NCBI RefSeq assembly: GCF_014805685.1 | Contig: NC_060885.1 | Span: 4,988,632 to 5,052,631, forward strand | DNA: 64,000 nucleotides | DNA from: Silurus meridionalis | Taxonomy: Eukaryota; Chordata; Actinopteri; Siluriformes; Siluridae | Direction: 5' to 3' | Shown here: positions 1 through 12,004 of the stretch, in pieces | Layout of the letters: the number at the start of each line of letters is the position of its first letter | How positions within the stretch are numbered: position 1 is the first letter of the stretch | The notes under the pieces: generated by a model | What the model was told of the DNA's origin: nothing | Seen by the model: the letters and a program-made list of their open reading frames with translations, nothing else | The model's database searches: none | Translations under genes and position numbers: made by a program

Positions 1-384
1 CTAATTGAATTCAAATAAAAAAATTAAAGCACAATTACAGTGTTTTTCTTTGTTCTTTTTTGTGATAGCTTTCCTATTGCCAGACCTATGCAGTTGCTTC
101 GTTTCATGTTTCACTTGATGAATTCCTGACTGAAAAACTTCATTACTGTGGAGTGTACACATAGGGCTTGTAATGAGTGTGTTTGATAGGAGCATGTGTT
201 GGTAGCAGTGTCAGTAATTATAAAGAAGGAGGAGAGTGATGAGTTCTGCTTGGATCCTCCGTACGGACAGAACGAGGCACAATGAAAGTCAGTTGTTCTT
301 AATGATCCTGTTAATCCACACCCTCGTTTGCTATAGTGAGGACGTAGAAATTGATTTAATGAGGCATTTCTTGTCCCTCGGACA
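1..384. other. No recognisable gene
   Basis: AT-rich sequence with only short chance frames on both strands. No splice-bounded exon, transposon terminus or RNA gene was recognised. Confidence 0.6.
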
Positions 385-385
385 A

Positions 386-416
<31 letters not shown>

Positions 417-428
417 TAATATTATTAT
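385..428 (+). repeat. (ATT)n microsatellite
   Basis: About ten TTA units with a short interruption near 417-421. It creates a poly-Tyr or poly-Asn chance frame, depending on the strand. Confidence 0.9.
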
Positions 429-1135
429 GTCTGACTGAATACTTGATTCTGATTGGCTAGATGGTGAGCATTCAAATTTTGAACACATGTAGTTGAGTTT
501 AATCAGTGTTAGAAATTAATGCAATATCATATAACATACAGTTACAGTTGCATACAGAGTGAGTCTGATGTTTTTTAAACATTTCCAAATGACTGGGCGG
601 AATAGTGGATTTTTGCATGTCGTTTAGCTTATGAATTTAGCTATATTAGCTTATGAATATTAGATGATAAAATGAATTGGAGTAGAATTTACAAAAATTG
701 TACATTCAATGAGAAAAAGAGGAACAAGGAGTTAACACCAACAGCTTTATTATTAGTAAAGATATCAGTAACAATAAACTCCAGCTGACTGACTAATCCA
801 TGACCGGACCCCTGGTTCCTTATCTTGTATTTGGTTTGGTTAGAGTTTTAATTTAAATAAGGTTTATCTGCGTTTTTATCCGCCTTAGATTCATACCTCC
901 ATACCTTCCATCAAGAAGATACAGGAACATATGCACCAGAACCAGTACATTCAAGGCTAGTTTGTTTTACGTATTCCATGACCCTACTGAACTCCACACT
1001 ACACTGTTATGACACTGTATAAACACTTTGTATAACTTTTTTACAGTTGAATATACAATGTACATATTCGATATTGTAAATTATATATCCCACATTCATA
1101 CTGTGTGCTACACACATTTAATATAATTTCATATA
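429..1135. other. Unassigned AT-rich intergenic DNA
   Basis: Nothing beyond AT-rich unique-looking sequence was recognised. Confidence 0.5.
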
Positions 1136-1139
1136 TATT

Positions 1140-1329
1140 TATTCACACTGAATCACAGCCAGTAAATTTGGTTACTGTCCTCATGCAATTAGCGCTAATT
1201 ACCCATAAGATGAACACTAAAGAATTTTTACTGCCACATTATAGAAGGGAAATAATATTTCTTACTATTGATACCATTTTAATGATTAGTAATGAGTCAC
1301 TGCAAATTGCAAAGATAGATTTAGATCGG

Positions 1330-1420
<91 letters not shown>

Positions 1421-1577
1421 GTACAGCATAAATTGTATGCAAATATCAATAGCGAAAAATTTCCATTATCATTTTCCTTTAATGTGGCAGTAAAAATCCC
1501 CCAGTGTTTATCTCTGTAGTTCGGGTAATTAGTGCTAATTGCATGAACCGAATTTATGGTCGTGATTCAGTGCGAAC
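1140..1577. repeat. Imperfect inverted repeat around a (GATA)n microsatellite
   Basis: The left arm (about 1140-1265) and right arm (about 1445-1577) are reverse complements with scattered mismatches. Shared blocks include cactgaatca, atgcaattag, gctaattacc and tttttactgccacatta. The spacer holds a pure GATA array at 1330-1420 (about 22 units). The layout suggests a palindromic MITE or snapback element with an internal microsatellite. No transposase remnant was seen. Confidence 0.8.
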
Positions 1578-3595
1578 GCAGCACTGTTCAGCATTGCATT
1601 AGCATTCAGCTATGGCTGTTGTCATGACAAAACTGAAATGAAAAAAACGAAACAGACTTTATTAGAGCCTAGCGGTTGAAAGACGATTGTAAACACGGTC
1701 ATTAGAGCCCTGGGTGAACATTAGTGCAGTTTAGAGAGAAATGGCGATTATAATAAGCATGGCAATTATGACAGTGAACGGGTCATTTGTAGTAAGCACA
1801 TTACAGTCTTAGAAAGCAAACAAACAACAAGAAATGAATAATCTTAAAAAATATTGTTTTCTCTGAATTTAACTGTGCTCGTGCATTTAGTTTTACACTG
1901 ATTGTGTATGTGGCTAATTTCTTATTATCGTGTGTAGGCACGAATTTGATTGTGAATTTGAGTGTCGATTACAAACAGATCACACAAAGATTACATTCTA
2001 CTCTTGTGATTGTTTTAGACATCTAAGCACTATTGAAAGATTTCAAAAAAGCCTTATTATAGTAAATGAATGCACTCAAGGAGAAAAAAGTCCACAAACG
2101 TTAGCATGGGAAAAATATCATTATCTTTACAAATCGATCTCCTGAGTCTACATTTAACTGAGAAAACACCAGCCTTAATTTGCTGATAAATTAAAAAAAA
2201 GCTCAACTAAACACTTGAGACACACTAATTATCAAAGGTTTACCGAGTATTTAAGGTTAATTGGGCTACAATAGTGCAACACACATTTAGGCTACGATAC
2301 ACAGTGCAAATGAGCTGTGAAGAGACAGCAAATGTCCCTGAACAGCACGGATTTTATATGAAACAAAAAGACATCAATTGATTTTTGAGAGAGCGAGAGA
2401 GAGAGAGAGTGAGGGAGAGACTTAATGAAGCCCCAGAAGACACTGCTGCTCTTAGTGCAGCATTAATCTGCACCAAATATACACTTTACACAGAAGTAAA
2501 CAAGGCATACAGCATGTTTTTCTCATTTTCTTAGTAATAATTGGGGTGGAAAAACCTCACGAGAAAAAGCGACGTGTTAAACCACTGATTTCAGTTCTGA
2601 GCTTTACATAAATATGGTAATTGCATACAGTAATATCACAAATTAGTGTAATGTGTGGTAATGTGTGGTTGCGCTCCCAGCAGGTAAGCATGCTCCTAGC
2701 ACAAACGCCAACGTAGTTCCGAATAGACAGCACCATTTCAGCACACCTGTTGTGGAACACCAGCAAGCACATGGAAGATAGCCAGGGCAGAGAAATGAAA
2801 CACAGCCGGTGACTAATCACTGTAGTAGCTCTTCACCCTATCAGAGAAAAGAAGAGTATTCAAAAACGCCATGGCAGCAGCATGTGATAGGCGTTGACTT
2901 TTTACCAACACTGGCTGATTTTCCTCTACATATCATGGGCAAGAGCGACAAGAACAATGCCACCATTCTCAAAGCTTGCCCCTTGCACTCTCCTCCCAGG
3001 CATCTTATACAGGACCCTCAGTTCCGCCTTCCCAGCCTCAAAATGCCCAGATCCTTTCCTGCCCTTGTTTTGACCCCACTTGCTCCTACACCCATTCACC
3101 CACACATTCACCCACATACTCACTACACCACCATGCCTCCATTTTTTTCCATGGGCGCTAAGACAAAAAATCACCCATCCTGCCACCATTGTGTCTGTTT
3201 TCTGCCCAAAGCTGCAGCAAGTTGCTTGACATATTATATCTATTAGGGCAAATACAAAAATCATCAACAGTTCTAATTTGTCTGTTTGAATACTGGAAGT
3301 GAGGTGGAAATACAATCCAGATAAAACCCCAGTCCATTAAAGGTCACCATAAACACACTTATTTAAACCTACAGGTAATTTCAAGAGTGTTTTTGAAAAA
3401 GAAACCGGAGAATCTAGTGAAAATGAAACCTTGTGAAACTGAGATACTTGCAGATACTACCGCAAGCTCAGGAAAAGAACCTCGGTGTTATAAAAGAGGA
3501 GGTGGATATGAGTGAAGATGATTATTTAATTTGTGAAAATGTGGAACATAAACAGAATAAACAAAACCCAAAAACAACCAGAAACATGAAATAAC
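1578..3595. other. Unassigned intergenic DNA
   Basis: It includes a short (GA)n tract (2389-2411) and a CCCACA-rich stretch near 3080-3130. Overlapping open frames at 2809-3246 (plus) and 2926-3315 (minus) lack recognisable domains or splice context and are treated as chance. Confidence 0.5.
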
Positions 3596-3599
3596 ATGA

Positions 3600-3825
3600 G
3601 CATGTGAAAAGACATACATCTGGGACGTTGTAGTTCAGTAATTAAGTTGTACTCAATTGGCCTTTGATCAGAAGGTGGTGAGTTCAAATGGCAAAACCAC
3701 CAAGCTGCTGTTGCTAAGCCCTTGAGCAAAGCCCTTAACCCTCAACTGCTCAGTTTTGTAAAAAAAAAAAGGTATATTAATAAGTCACTCTGGATAAGGG
3801 TGTCTTCTAAATGCCATAAATGATA
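3600..3825 (+). mobile_element. tRNA-derived SINE copy
   Basis: A tRNA-like head is visible: a box A-like gtagttcagtaattaag and a box B-like gagttcaaatgg. It is followed by the tail shared by several repeats here (gagcaaagcccttaaccctc, then ctctggataagggtgtcttc). An internal A10 run lies near 3759. The tail matches a repeat family present elsewhere in the window. Confidence 0.7.
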
Positions 3826-4028
3826 AGACACTGTGATTCAGGTGCAGAGATCATGTGCCATGTGAGGGTGAAGAGACTAACTGGAGTCCACAGCCATAAT
3901 CCTGAGAATGAGCTTCTAACATAGACACAAAACAACCTGGACAGGTACAGGACTAGAACAGAAGCATATGTAAATGTGAAATAAAAGCACTTCTGAACTG
4001 AAAACTAAGCAACATGAAAGCCCAGCTC

Positions 4029-4029
<1 letters not shown>

Positions 4030-4069
<40 letters not shown>
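4030..4069 (+). repeat. (GT)n microsatellite
   Basis: About 20 TG units, uninterrupted. Confidence 0.95.
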
Positions 4070-4074
<5 letters not shown>

Positions 4075-4519
4075 CTTCATATGCTGTAATTTTGTATGGT
4101 TGAGTACCTCTATACATACATGAGTCCCCAGTATCTATCAAACTGTCTGAACACATGAATACAATACACAATGCATAGTTTGGTAACAATTTATTTAGAT
4201 TAAATGTTTTTCCCCTCATATAATTATTTTATATAATTTTAGTAATGTTATATGAAAGGTAAAAACCAAGACTGCCTAACAATAGATTATGCCTTTTATG
4301 AAACTGCATTAACATTTGACAGCACACACAGGCTAAAGTTGTTGATGTTTGCAGTGTAAACCTGACTGAATGGATAAAAACAATGGTTAGTTTTTTGTTA
4401 GTTATTGTATTTACAGGTTGTTAGGTGTAGAATTTGGCTGCTCTAAATCATACACGTGTACAGTAGTGCGACCAGATTAATTTATTTAAACAAGTTTTAG
4501 TAAATTGTTCCGAGAGAGA

Positions 4520-4529
4520 AAAATAGAGA

Positions 4530-4573
<44 letters not shown>
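4520..4573 (+). repeat. (GA)n microsatellite
   Basis: GA-rich run with a pure AG core at about 4537-4573. Confidence 0.95.
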
Positions 4574-4577
<4 letters not shown>

Positions 4578-4764
4578 GTTTGTGCGTATTACATAGGTGT
4601 GTGCCATGTAATAAGGAAGCTGTTGGTGTTTGCACATCATGCCATTTTTCTTTATATTAGTCAAATCCATCTTGTGCCTCAAACCATTTATTCAAATCAC
4701 CAGATTCACTATATAAGTTAAACACCACACAGATCATCAGGAAATGTTTACAATAGCGGTAACT

Positions 4765-5480
4765 GTAGTGCCTGTCCAAAAAAAATTTGGAAACACCCAG
4801 TCTTTTATCATTTTTCTTTCTTTGACCAAACAAATATATAAATGTCATGAACAGCTTTACACATTCTTAGCTTCCGGACAGTTTGTTTCTCCAATCTTTC
4901 AGCTGAAATATTTGCCATGCTGCTTGTAAAACTTGTCGAAGGTGTTTTTCACTAGTTCAAGATTTCTTTTTGGCCTTGTGATCAAGTTGCACTGAGCAGT
5001 TCAATAGAATTTTGATGTGGTGACTGGGCAGGTCATTCCATTATAAATATCACTCCAGAAGACTTTATGCTCTATAAAAAAAGCTTACAGAGCTCGAGCG
5101 TATGCTTCTGCTCATCATCTTGTTGTATGGTGAAGTCGGTCCCAATGAGCTGCAGTCCAGTGGACTTGTATGGCTATGAAGTATGGAATGGCAGCCATGT
5201 TGGTTCAGTTTTTCTTTAAACCCAGAATAAGTTTCCAACATTCCCTGCTTTAAAACAACACCAAACCTTTAAGTATCCACTTCCATATTTGGCTGTGGGG
5301 GTGAGGCAGTCTGATCACATCTTCTCTCCTGTTCTCTTTCTTACAAAAGTTTATCTTTTAAAGCAATGGCGAATTGGGATTGGAGAATTCTCTTAAAGTC
5401 ATTGACTGTATAATTCTTGTGTATTTCTGGCTTTTACCTTGTTGCAGAGAAAACAGAAGTAACATACATGAGTTTTAAAA
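4765..5480 (-). mobile_element. Tc1/mariner-like element remnant
   Basis: It begins with gtgcctgtccaaaaaaaatt, the style of terminus common in fish Tc1-like elements. Degraded transposase-like sequence follows on the reverse strand. The block from about 5180 to 5300 (gaatggcagccatgttggtt, then accaaacctttaagtatcca) is related to 55180-55310. No intact reading frame remains. The boundaries are approximate. Confidence 0.55.
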
Positions 5481-5484
5481 ACTA

Positions 5485-7046
5485 TAAAAGACTAGACATT
5501 TCCACACTCTTGCCAGGCTCAAGTTAAACTTGTGGCTGTCCTCATGACATTTCAGTTAGATTTTTCTGATCTCCATTGTTTTCGTGATGACAGAGCTGTA
5601 TGTGATACATCACACTGGGGGAGCCATGACAGCATGACAGGATGACATCAGTTATCTGTGTGCAAGTGTGTGTGAGTGTGAGTGAGTATGTGTGTGATGT
5701 TGGTTTGGGAACAGACTGATAGAAACTAAACACAGTGGGGGCAAATGACAGACTATGTCAAGGCACAGAAGCAGTAAGGATGGGAGTCTTTTCTTTTGGA
5801 GGAATATCATATGAAACTGAGTAAATTTGTAGAAGTATCATTATGGAGAGGGTCTCTCAATTACAATCAGAATTGTATTCAAAATGGTCTAGGTAAGGGT
5901 AAATGATTCAATTCTACTGTTTTAACTGTCTAAAAACCCCTATTGGAAGCTAATTTTCTAACAAATAGCATGTTGTGCCTATTTGATCCCTAAGGGGGCA
6001 GCCTGTTCTTCTGGTTATTATTAGGATGTTTTACCCGAGTGGGGCCTCGTAGCCTCTCAGTTTTAAAAAAGGGCTAAATTTGGTAAAATTTTAACAAAAG
6101 CTGGTTCTCAAAGTATTTGGAATTTATTCTAGCTCTTTTTCGACTGAAAATGAGGCCGGTGGTGGAAAAGGAGTTTGAGATGGATAGGTAATGGACATTG
6201 TCAATTACAGTAGAGTATAGTGGAGTAAAAAGCACAAAAACTAAATCATAAATGTAGAATAGAGAGTTAAACTTGCTTGTATCCTTGATACTGAGTAAAA
6301 ATAAGCAAATAGGCAAAAAATTACTCAAGTACAGTAACAAAATAAATTTTTTCAAATACTTTACACCACTGATAAAAGTATAAAAACGGTACAAAAATGT
6401 TGTAACGTGTCCTCTGGGTCTGTTTTGTATGATCCAATAGGGCTTCCTGACATATTTAAATATCAGAAAAGTAAAGATTTTGTTCCAGAATATTAATAAA
6501 CACCTTCTGACCTATTCAGATTGCTAAGTCTGTGATACTGTGGTACAGGGTGGTTTATTACACCTCCACTGAAAGAAGCACATCCTGCTTTAACCATTCA
6601 TAGCCTTCAGTTATGTTAAGGTCTGCATCTTGATAGCCTTCATCATTAGACACAAAAGATGTTAAATCAGTAACTGACACGAACTAACATTAAAATTCAA
6701 AGCAGTGTATGTAGCTAACATTGAATACAAAAGACTTTCCTGTTCTCCAACCGAATACAACAAGGGATTTCTGAATTCTGAACACATTTTCTATTCGTCT
6801 TAATTACAGATACCTCAACATTTCAACTCTGTTATTAGCATTTTATCAAATGTCAGCGAAACAGAATAAATTAGACTTTGACCTTGACCTTTATTTCGTC
6901 TTGTTTTGAAATCTCAATAGCAATAAAAGCAAAAGTAATTGAATTTATTTTAAATAGCATCATGGATCTAATAATATTTTAATAACCAAGTCATAATCCA
7001 GGCCGTATGATCTGATGCAATTTGTCTCAGATGTTGGCTCTCTAAC
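5485..7046. other. Unassigned; contains a fragment of an ACTCAAGTA-type repeat
   Basis: About 6190-6373 has the motif attactcaagtacagtaaca followed by actttacaccactg. This is a short hAT-type MITE fragment also seen near 10440-10550, 15610-15682, 29965-30122 and 45700-45800. The rest is unassigned AT-rich DNA. Confidence 0.5.
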
Positions 7047-7178
7047 CTTCAAAAAACTGATTACACACTGCAGGCGGATGTCAGGTTGCTTGATCTTGAT
7101 CAGCATTGAGTGGATGTGCTGCAAAAAGCCAGACAGGAGATGAAATATTTCTGTCTTCCTGAAAGATCTGCACTCTTT
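7047..7178 (-). pseudogene. Exon-like segment of an unrecognised protein
   Basis: On the minus strand a 132-nt segment (44 codons, no stop) is bounded by a pyrimidine-rich acceptor (tttcttctttag) and a GTTAGA donor. It encodes CRSFRKTEIFHLLSGFLQ then HIHSMLIKIKQPDIRLQC and VISFLK, a natural-looking, protein-like composition. I do not recognise the family, and no partner exons were found within several kb. It may be a lone exon of a gene with distant exons, or a relic. Without the donor, the frame runs on to a stop near 6963. Confidence 0.35.
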
Positions 7179-7179
7179 C

Positions 7180-8228
7180 TAAAGAAGAAATTGACAAACC
7201 ATGAGCTAAAATCATTTCTTGGTCAGAAGGAGAAAGCCTTTACAAATGAAGTTTAGGATCAAAGAGGACAAGATTGCTGATAAGAAGTTCAAGCAGAAAA
7301 ATACACATATTGTCTACAGTAGCTTGAAAAGGGTTTGGCTTAAACCAGCCCAGCTTCAAATCAGTGGAGTGGTTTACCCCTCTAGAAACACCATATCCTA
7401 GCAACAGCCATAGCCATCGTTTGCAAACCCTGATTCTAATGCATAGCCATCTTCATTTCTTCCTCCTGTGCAAATTTGTACACCAAGATATTTTAACATT
7501 ATGTGTTCAGACCTTTTAACAATGGACATTTCCACAAAGCAGCTTCAACAAAAATTATTTCAAAATAAATGAATGTATCCCTATAAATATTTTCTCGTCC
7601 TCACAGGGTGACATCAGACATTGTGATTATACAGTATATAAGTCACTTCTGTTTACTAGGTGGTCAAAAAAGTACAGTTGTAACTTTTAAAACAATTCTA
7701 GTTAAAGAAATGTTCACTGATTATGTCTTAACTGAATGAAGTTTAAAACTGTTCATGGCAATCACAGTCCAAAGCCATCTTCATGGTGACCAAGTGTAAC
7801 CATCCACATGCATTTCACATATATTTTCTGGCTGTCTATGTTCATTACATATAAAATGATTAAACATGATAAAGATAGATAGATGCTACATGAAGCTCTT
7901 GTTAGCCTTTAACATGAGGGAGAGAATCCTGTCAGAAAGGTTTGATTTTAATATTCCATGTGCGTGTGTGCTGTGGGACATAATTAAAGCAATTTTCTGA
8001 CTTCAGAGACTCCATTACTTTGACCGTACAGAGTAAACACCACCTACAGTGAGGCAGTGCTACTGTGGAATACTGAATAAAGAGCTTTGGATAGAGCAAA
8101 TGAGCAAATTTAGCTGTAGGGTGAGAATTTGCAGTGTTAAAAACATCATTCCTAACAAAATATTGGTATATAATGTTCTTGTGTGCTTTCATTGGTTGTC
8201 GCTACAGAAGATGTTACATGATAACTCG
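7180..8228. other. Unassigned intergenic DNA
   Basis: No gene-like structure was recognised. There are scattered short frames and a three-unit gata tract near 7874. Confidence 0.5.
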
Positions 8229-8230
8229 GC

Positions 8231-8484
8231 CATGGTTCATGTGAGCTAGGAGAGTCTGGTTAATGTGAGTTAGAACGCTGTGGTTCATGTGAGCTAAAAC
8301 ACTGTGGTTCATGTGAGCTAGAACAATGTGGTTCATGTGAGCTGGGAGACCGTGGTTTATGTCAGCTGTGAGATTGTGGTTCATGTGAGCTACAAGAGTC
8401 TGGTTCATGTGAGCTAGAACACTGTGGTTCATGTGAGCTAGAACAGTGTGGTTCATGTAAGCTAGAACACTGTGGTTCATGTTC
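8231..8484 (+). repeat. 24-bp minisatellite
   Basis: About ten tandem copies of a unit resembling gtggttcatgtgagctagaa plus four bases (cact). The period is mostly 24 bp. Because 24 is divisible by three, the minus strand stays open as repeated MNHSVLAH, a consequence of the period and not a sign of a gene. Confidence 0.92.
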
Positions 8485-8485
8485 A

Positions 8486-9647
8486 TAATAATACATTCTG
8501 TACCTGTAAACATTTGTTGATGGTAGCAGCAGTTATTCATGCACAAAAATTGCAATTGGGTGTTTGGGTGTGTGTGTCTGTGTGTGTATATCACTCTAGT
8601 CTCTTGTCAAGGAGTCTGTCAAATTACTGGATCAATGTAATGTATCCCTCGGCTTGAGTCAAATGTAGACTAAATCAGTGTGTTTATTAAAGCATCTCTA
8701 TCGTGCATAAGATCAAGAAAAACACAAGAAACTCTTCTTACGATGCCTAAATGTATTACATTTATCAGTAATTGCTTTTTTTTCGTCCTGAATCAGAGTA
8801 AATCTATAGTGCAACCAAGCAGGCATGATAGACCTTTCACCTTGGACAGATAATCAATCACATATACCTCAAACACCACCTCGTAAATTATCTTTCACCT
8901 TTCTTTTCCACCTTTCTCTCTCCGTTTAACTGTTTTCGATAGACATACTGTTTCCCATCATGTAAAAAAAATCCTGCTCTTGTCAAAGCTTTGATGGGAT
9001 GTGGGGAGTTTAATCTTGATGAGGAGGAGCTCATGCCAGGAAGGGAGAAAGGCCTAAATCATTTAGTCGTGTATTTTTAGAAGCAGGGGTGTCTAATAAG
9101 ATAAACAGTAACCCGAGGACAGATGAGCTCTGTTTGAACAGATGGCGCGCTCATTTAAAAACTGATTAAGTTGCAATAGTGAAAAAAAAAAAACCATGAT
9201 TACACCAATACAAATACATCGTGCCTCAGGGATGGAACCACCTGTACATTTTGCACATGCAATCAAATAAAAAAGGGAAACATAGTTATAATATTGAGAT
9301 GCAGACTATTTACAGTATCTATAGGTTAAAGCAACTTCAAATGACTTTACTTCTCTGGATAATTTTTAGGAAAGAAAGGAGTAGAACATGTTTTTTTTTA
9401 AGTTTAAATATATTTTAATAATTTTATTTTATAATTTTGTAAAACAAATTGTTGAGTTTATTTTAAATGTAATGTAATTATTTTGATTTCTATATTTTAT
9501 GTTTAAAATGAACATAATTTTATTTATTTTGTATTAAATTTTACTTGTATTTTAGTTTACTTTAGTTTTATTATTTAATTTTTTTTTTAAATCACATTGA
9601 ATCACACAATGTTTCCCTATACACATACATTATATATAAAAATATGA

Positions 9648-9650
<3 letters not shown>
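8486..9650. other. Unassigned AT-rich intergenic DNA
   Basis: Long A/T runs near 9390-9600 and a short GT tract near 8566-8588. No gene recognised. Confidence 0.5.

Positions 9651-9652
<2 letters not shown>

Positions 9653-9727
<75 letters not shown>
9653..9727 (+). repeat. (TA)n microsatellite
   Basis: About 37 TA units in an uninterrupted run. It is self-complementary and able to extrude as a hairpin. Confidence 0.95.
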
Positions 9728-9730
<3 letters not shown>

Positions 9731-10294
9731 TTCTTTGTTAATTTCTGTAAATGTCAAGCCTGTTGGCTTGAAAAATATCTTTTAAAATTGATAGCTGCAA
9801 CATATTTTTTGAGTTTGAATAGGGCAACATAAGGTTGGAAAAGCAAGTGTAGCTGAATAAAAACAGCTGGAAGAACATTTTGCAACTAATTAGGTGGCAA
9901 AAGGTCAGCAAGATGATTTGGTATAAATATAGATCAATCTTAGAGATGCAGAGTTTTTTAAAAGATGGACAGAGGTTCACAAATCTGCAAAACACTACGT
10001 GTACAAATTGTGAAACGATTTCAGAATAATATTCCTTAACATCAAATTGCTAAGACTTCATGTATCTCCCCATCAAGTAAATAATCATCAAAATATTCAG
10101 AAAATCTGTAGAAATCTCTGTCTGTAAGGCCAAGGGCAAAAATCGATATCGAATGCCCAAGATCATTCAGGCAATCAGGTTATACTGCATCAAAAACAGT
10201 ATAATTATGATTCTGTAATGTAAATCACTACATGGGAAAACATGTCCAGAAATATATCTGTGAACACAGTTCATGGTGTCATCCACAAATTTGT

Positions 10295-10390
10295 TTCAAT
10301 TCATTTTTATTTGTATAGTGCTTTTACCAATCAACTTTGCCTTAAAGCAGCTTTACAGAGATACAATTCAAGGCAAAGCTATATGCGAAC
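10295..10390 (+). mobile_element. SINE-like fish repeat fragment
   Basis: It contains ttgtatagtgcttttaccaa, then cttaaagcagctttacagag. The same family appears at 31345-31420 and 53298-53365 in this orientation, and at 32690-32903, 44580-44850, 47560-47990 and 51850-51950 in other arrangements. Confidence 0.65.
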
Positions 10391-10834
10391 ATGACCCAGA
10401 AATGCCACCATCTTCTCTGGGCTATTTAAAATAGACTTAGCAGAGAAGGCAAAAGTACACTCATCCTTTCTTCAAGTAGAAGTACAGATACTCATGCTTT
10501 AAGTTATGACTACACTTTTTTTACTCAAGTTAAAGTAAAGAAGTTTGGGTTCTGACATGTACATATACACTGGTAACTGAACCTCACATCATAATATATT
10601 AAAACAAAAGATATTCAAAATGTATTATCTAATAAATGTATCCAGGTTATATGAACCATATATGAATCATATAAAGCACAAGCATAGGAAAGACTAAGAT
10701 ATATAAGTTATATGTATATGCCATCACCATGGTCAAATTGTAGATTCTAGGGTCTAGTTTCTTAGGGGATCTAAGGACAGAGGGGACAGGAGTGGCACTA
10801 ATGTCAAGGCTGTAGGACCTGATGAAGGTCAGTG

Positions 10835-11715
10835 GGGTGGACCAGCATTGCAAATGTCTCGGAGAGATACCCCAGAGAACAAGGCTTTAGAGGCTGCCAA
10901 ACTCCGCGTGGAGTGTGTTTTGACCCCGAATGGAGCGAGGAGTTCAAAGGACTCCTTTTTATATGGACCGTAGCAGACAAACAGCCTTCTCCACACAGCA
11001 GTTTTGTGGACGTATGTGTCCTGTGTTCTCACGAGGCACATTTGGTTAAGCTTCTCCTGGGGTAAACTCCAGACAGGTGGGGCTCACGGAAAGCATGTGA
11101 AGGTCCCCAACACTCTTAAGATGGCCAGTAGCAAAACAGTCTTGACTAAAAAAATCTAAGGAATTGGGATTGAAGAATGGCCAACCTGGCCAGCACGGGG
11201 CTTCCAGGAGGAGACAGAGTCCATCCCGGTGAACTCTCTCCAGAACTCCTGAAAGTATCGCTACAGGGGGAAAATTGTACCGGTGGAGCCTCAGCCATGC
11301 CTGTACCATGGTGTCCAGTCAAAGAGGCACTGGGTGAGTAAGAACCAGAGGTGTTCCACTTATGCTCTGTAAAATCTTCACTTCTGAGTGGAGCCTTCAT
11401 TCCCTGGGCCTTGGCCCTTGCCTTGAAAGGGTGTCTCCTCCTTGATTTATCTGCCCCAGGATGTATAGTGCTTTCAGTGAGAGCAGCTTTCCTTGGGCCC
11501 ACAGGACAATCTGTCTTGCCAGCTTGTAAAGGAGGCGAGAGCGCATAACCCCCAGGTGGATGATGTAGGAGACCACTGATGTGTTGTCCATACTGACCAG
11601 CACATGATGGCCCTTTAGATCTGAGAGAAAATGCTTCAATTATACAGCATGGCAAGCATCTCCAGGCAATTGATGTGCCACAAGAGATGTGGCTCTTTCC
11701 ATAGAACTTGAGCGG
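10835..11715 (-). mobile_element. DIRS-type retrotransposon remnant
   Basis: Minus-strand frames show the RNase H part (GHHVLVSMDNTSVVSYI, then SLKALYILGQINQGGDTLSR). They also show the linker segment (MVQAWLRLHRYNFPPVAILS), which closely parallels 43330-43600. The C-terminal end of the tyrosine recombinase follows (FGVKTHSTRSLAASKALFSG, then VSLRDICNAG). Frames are broken and much of the recombinase is missing between about 11000 and 11150. DIRS elements integrate with a tyrosine recombinase instead of an integrase. Confidence 0.85.
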
Positions 11716-12004
11716 TCACTCAACGTTGGGTCTGAATAGGCGGGCTAAATGAGAGTAATTTCGTGGCCTGGTCACCTCAGTGTGCAGTTCTGAGGAAAAA
11801 AGGCAGACCCCAGTATGGAGGTAGTGACAAAAGGATGCAGGAAATGTTCCTCCAGCTTTCTCAGGGGACATCATTTCGACTTATCAGCTGGGTAAGCAAT
11901 GTCCAGCTTGGCAACAGTCACTACATCCAGCTTCTGTTTAGGCAGCTCCTCAAACAGGACTGGCTGTGGTGTCGTATCCTCCACGAGATCACTAATGTCC
12001 ATCA

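Noticed and set aside
1239..1442. Ile-Tyr-Leu-Ser repeat frame
   Set aside because: Translation of the (GATA)n array. The same applies at 49679-49885.
2926..3315. A 129-residue minus-strand frame overlapping a 145-residue plus-strand frame
   Set aside because: No known motif, no splice or promoter context. Both are explained by locally stop-poor C-rich sequence.
11146..11655. 169-residue minus-strand frame as a host gene
   Set aside because: It overlaps DIRS RNase H and linker homologies in neighbouring frames. It is transposon debris.
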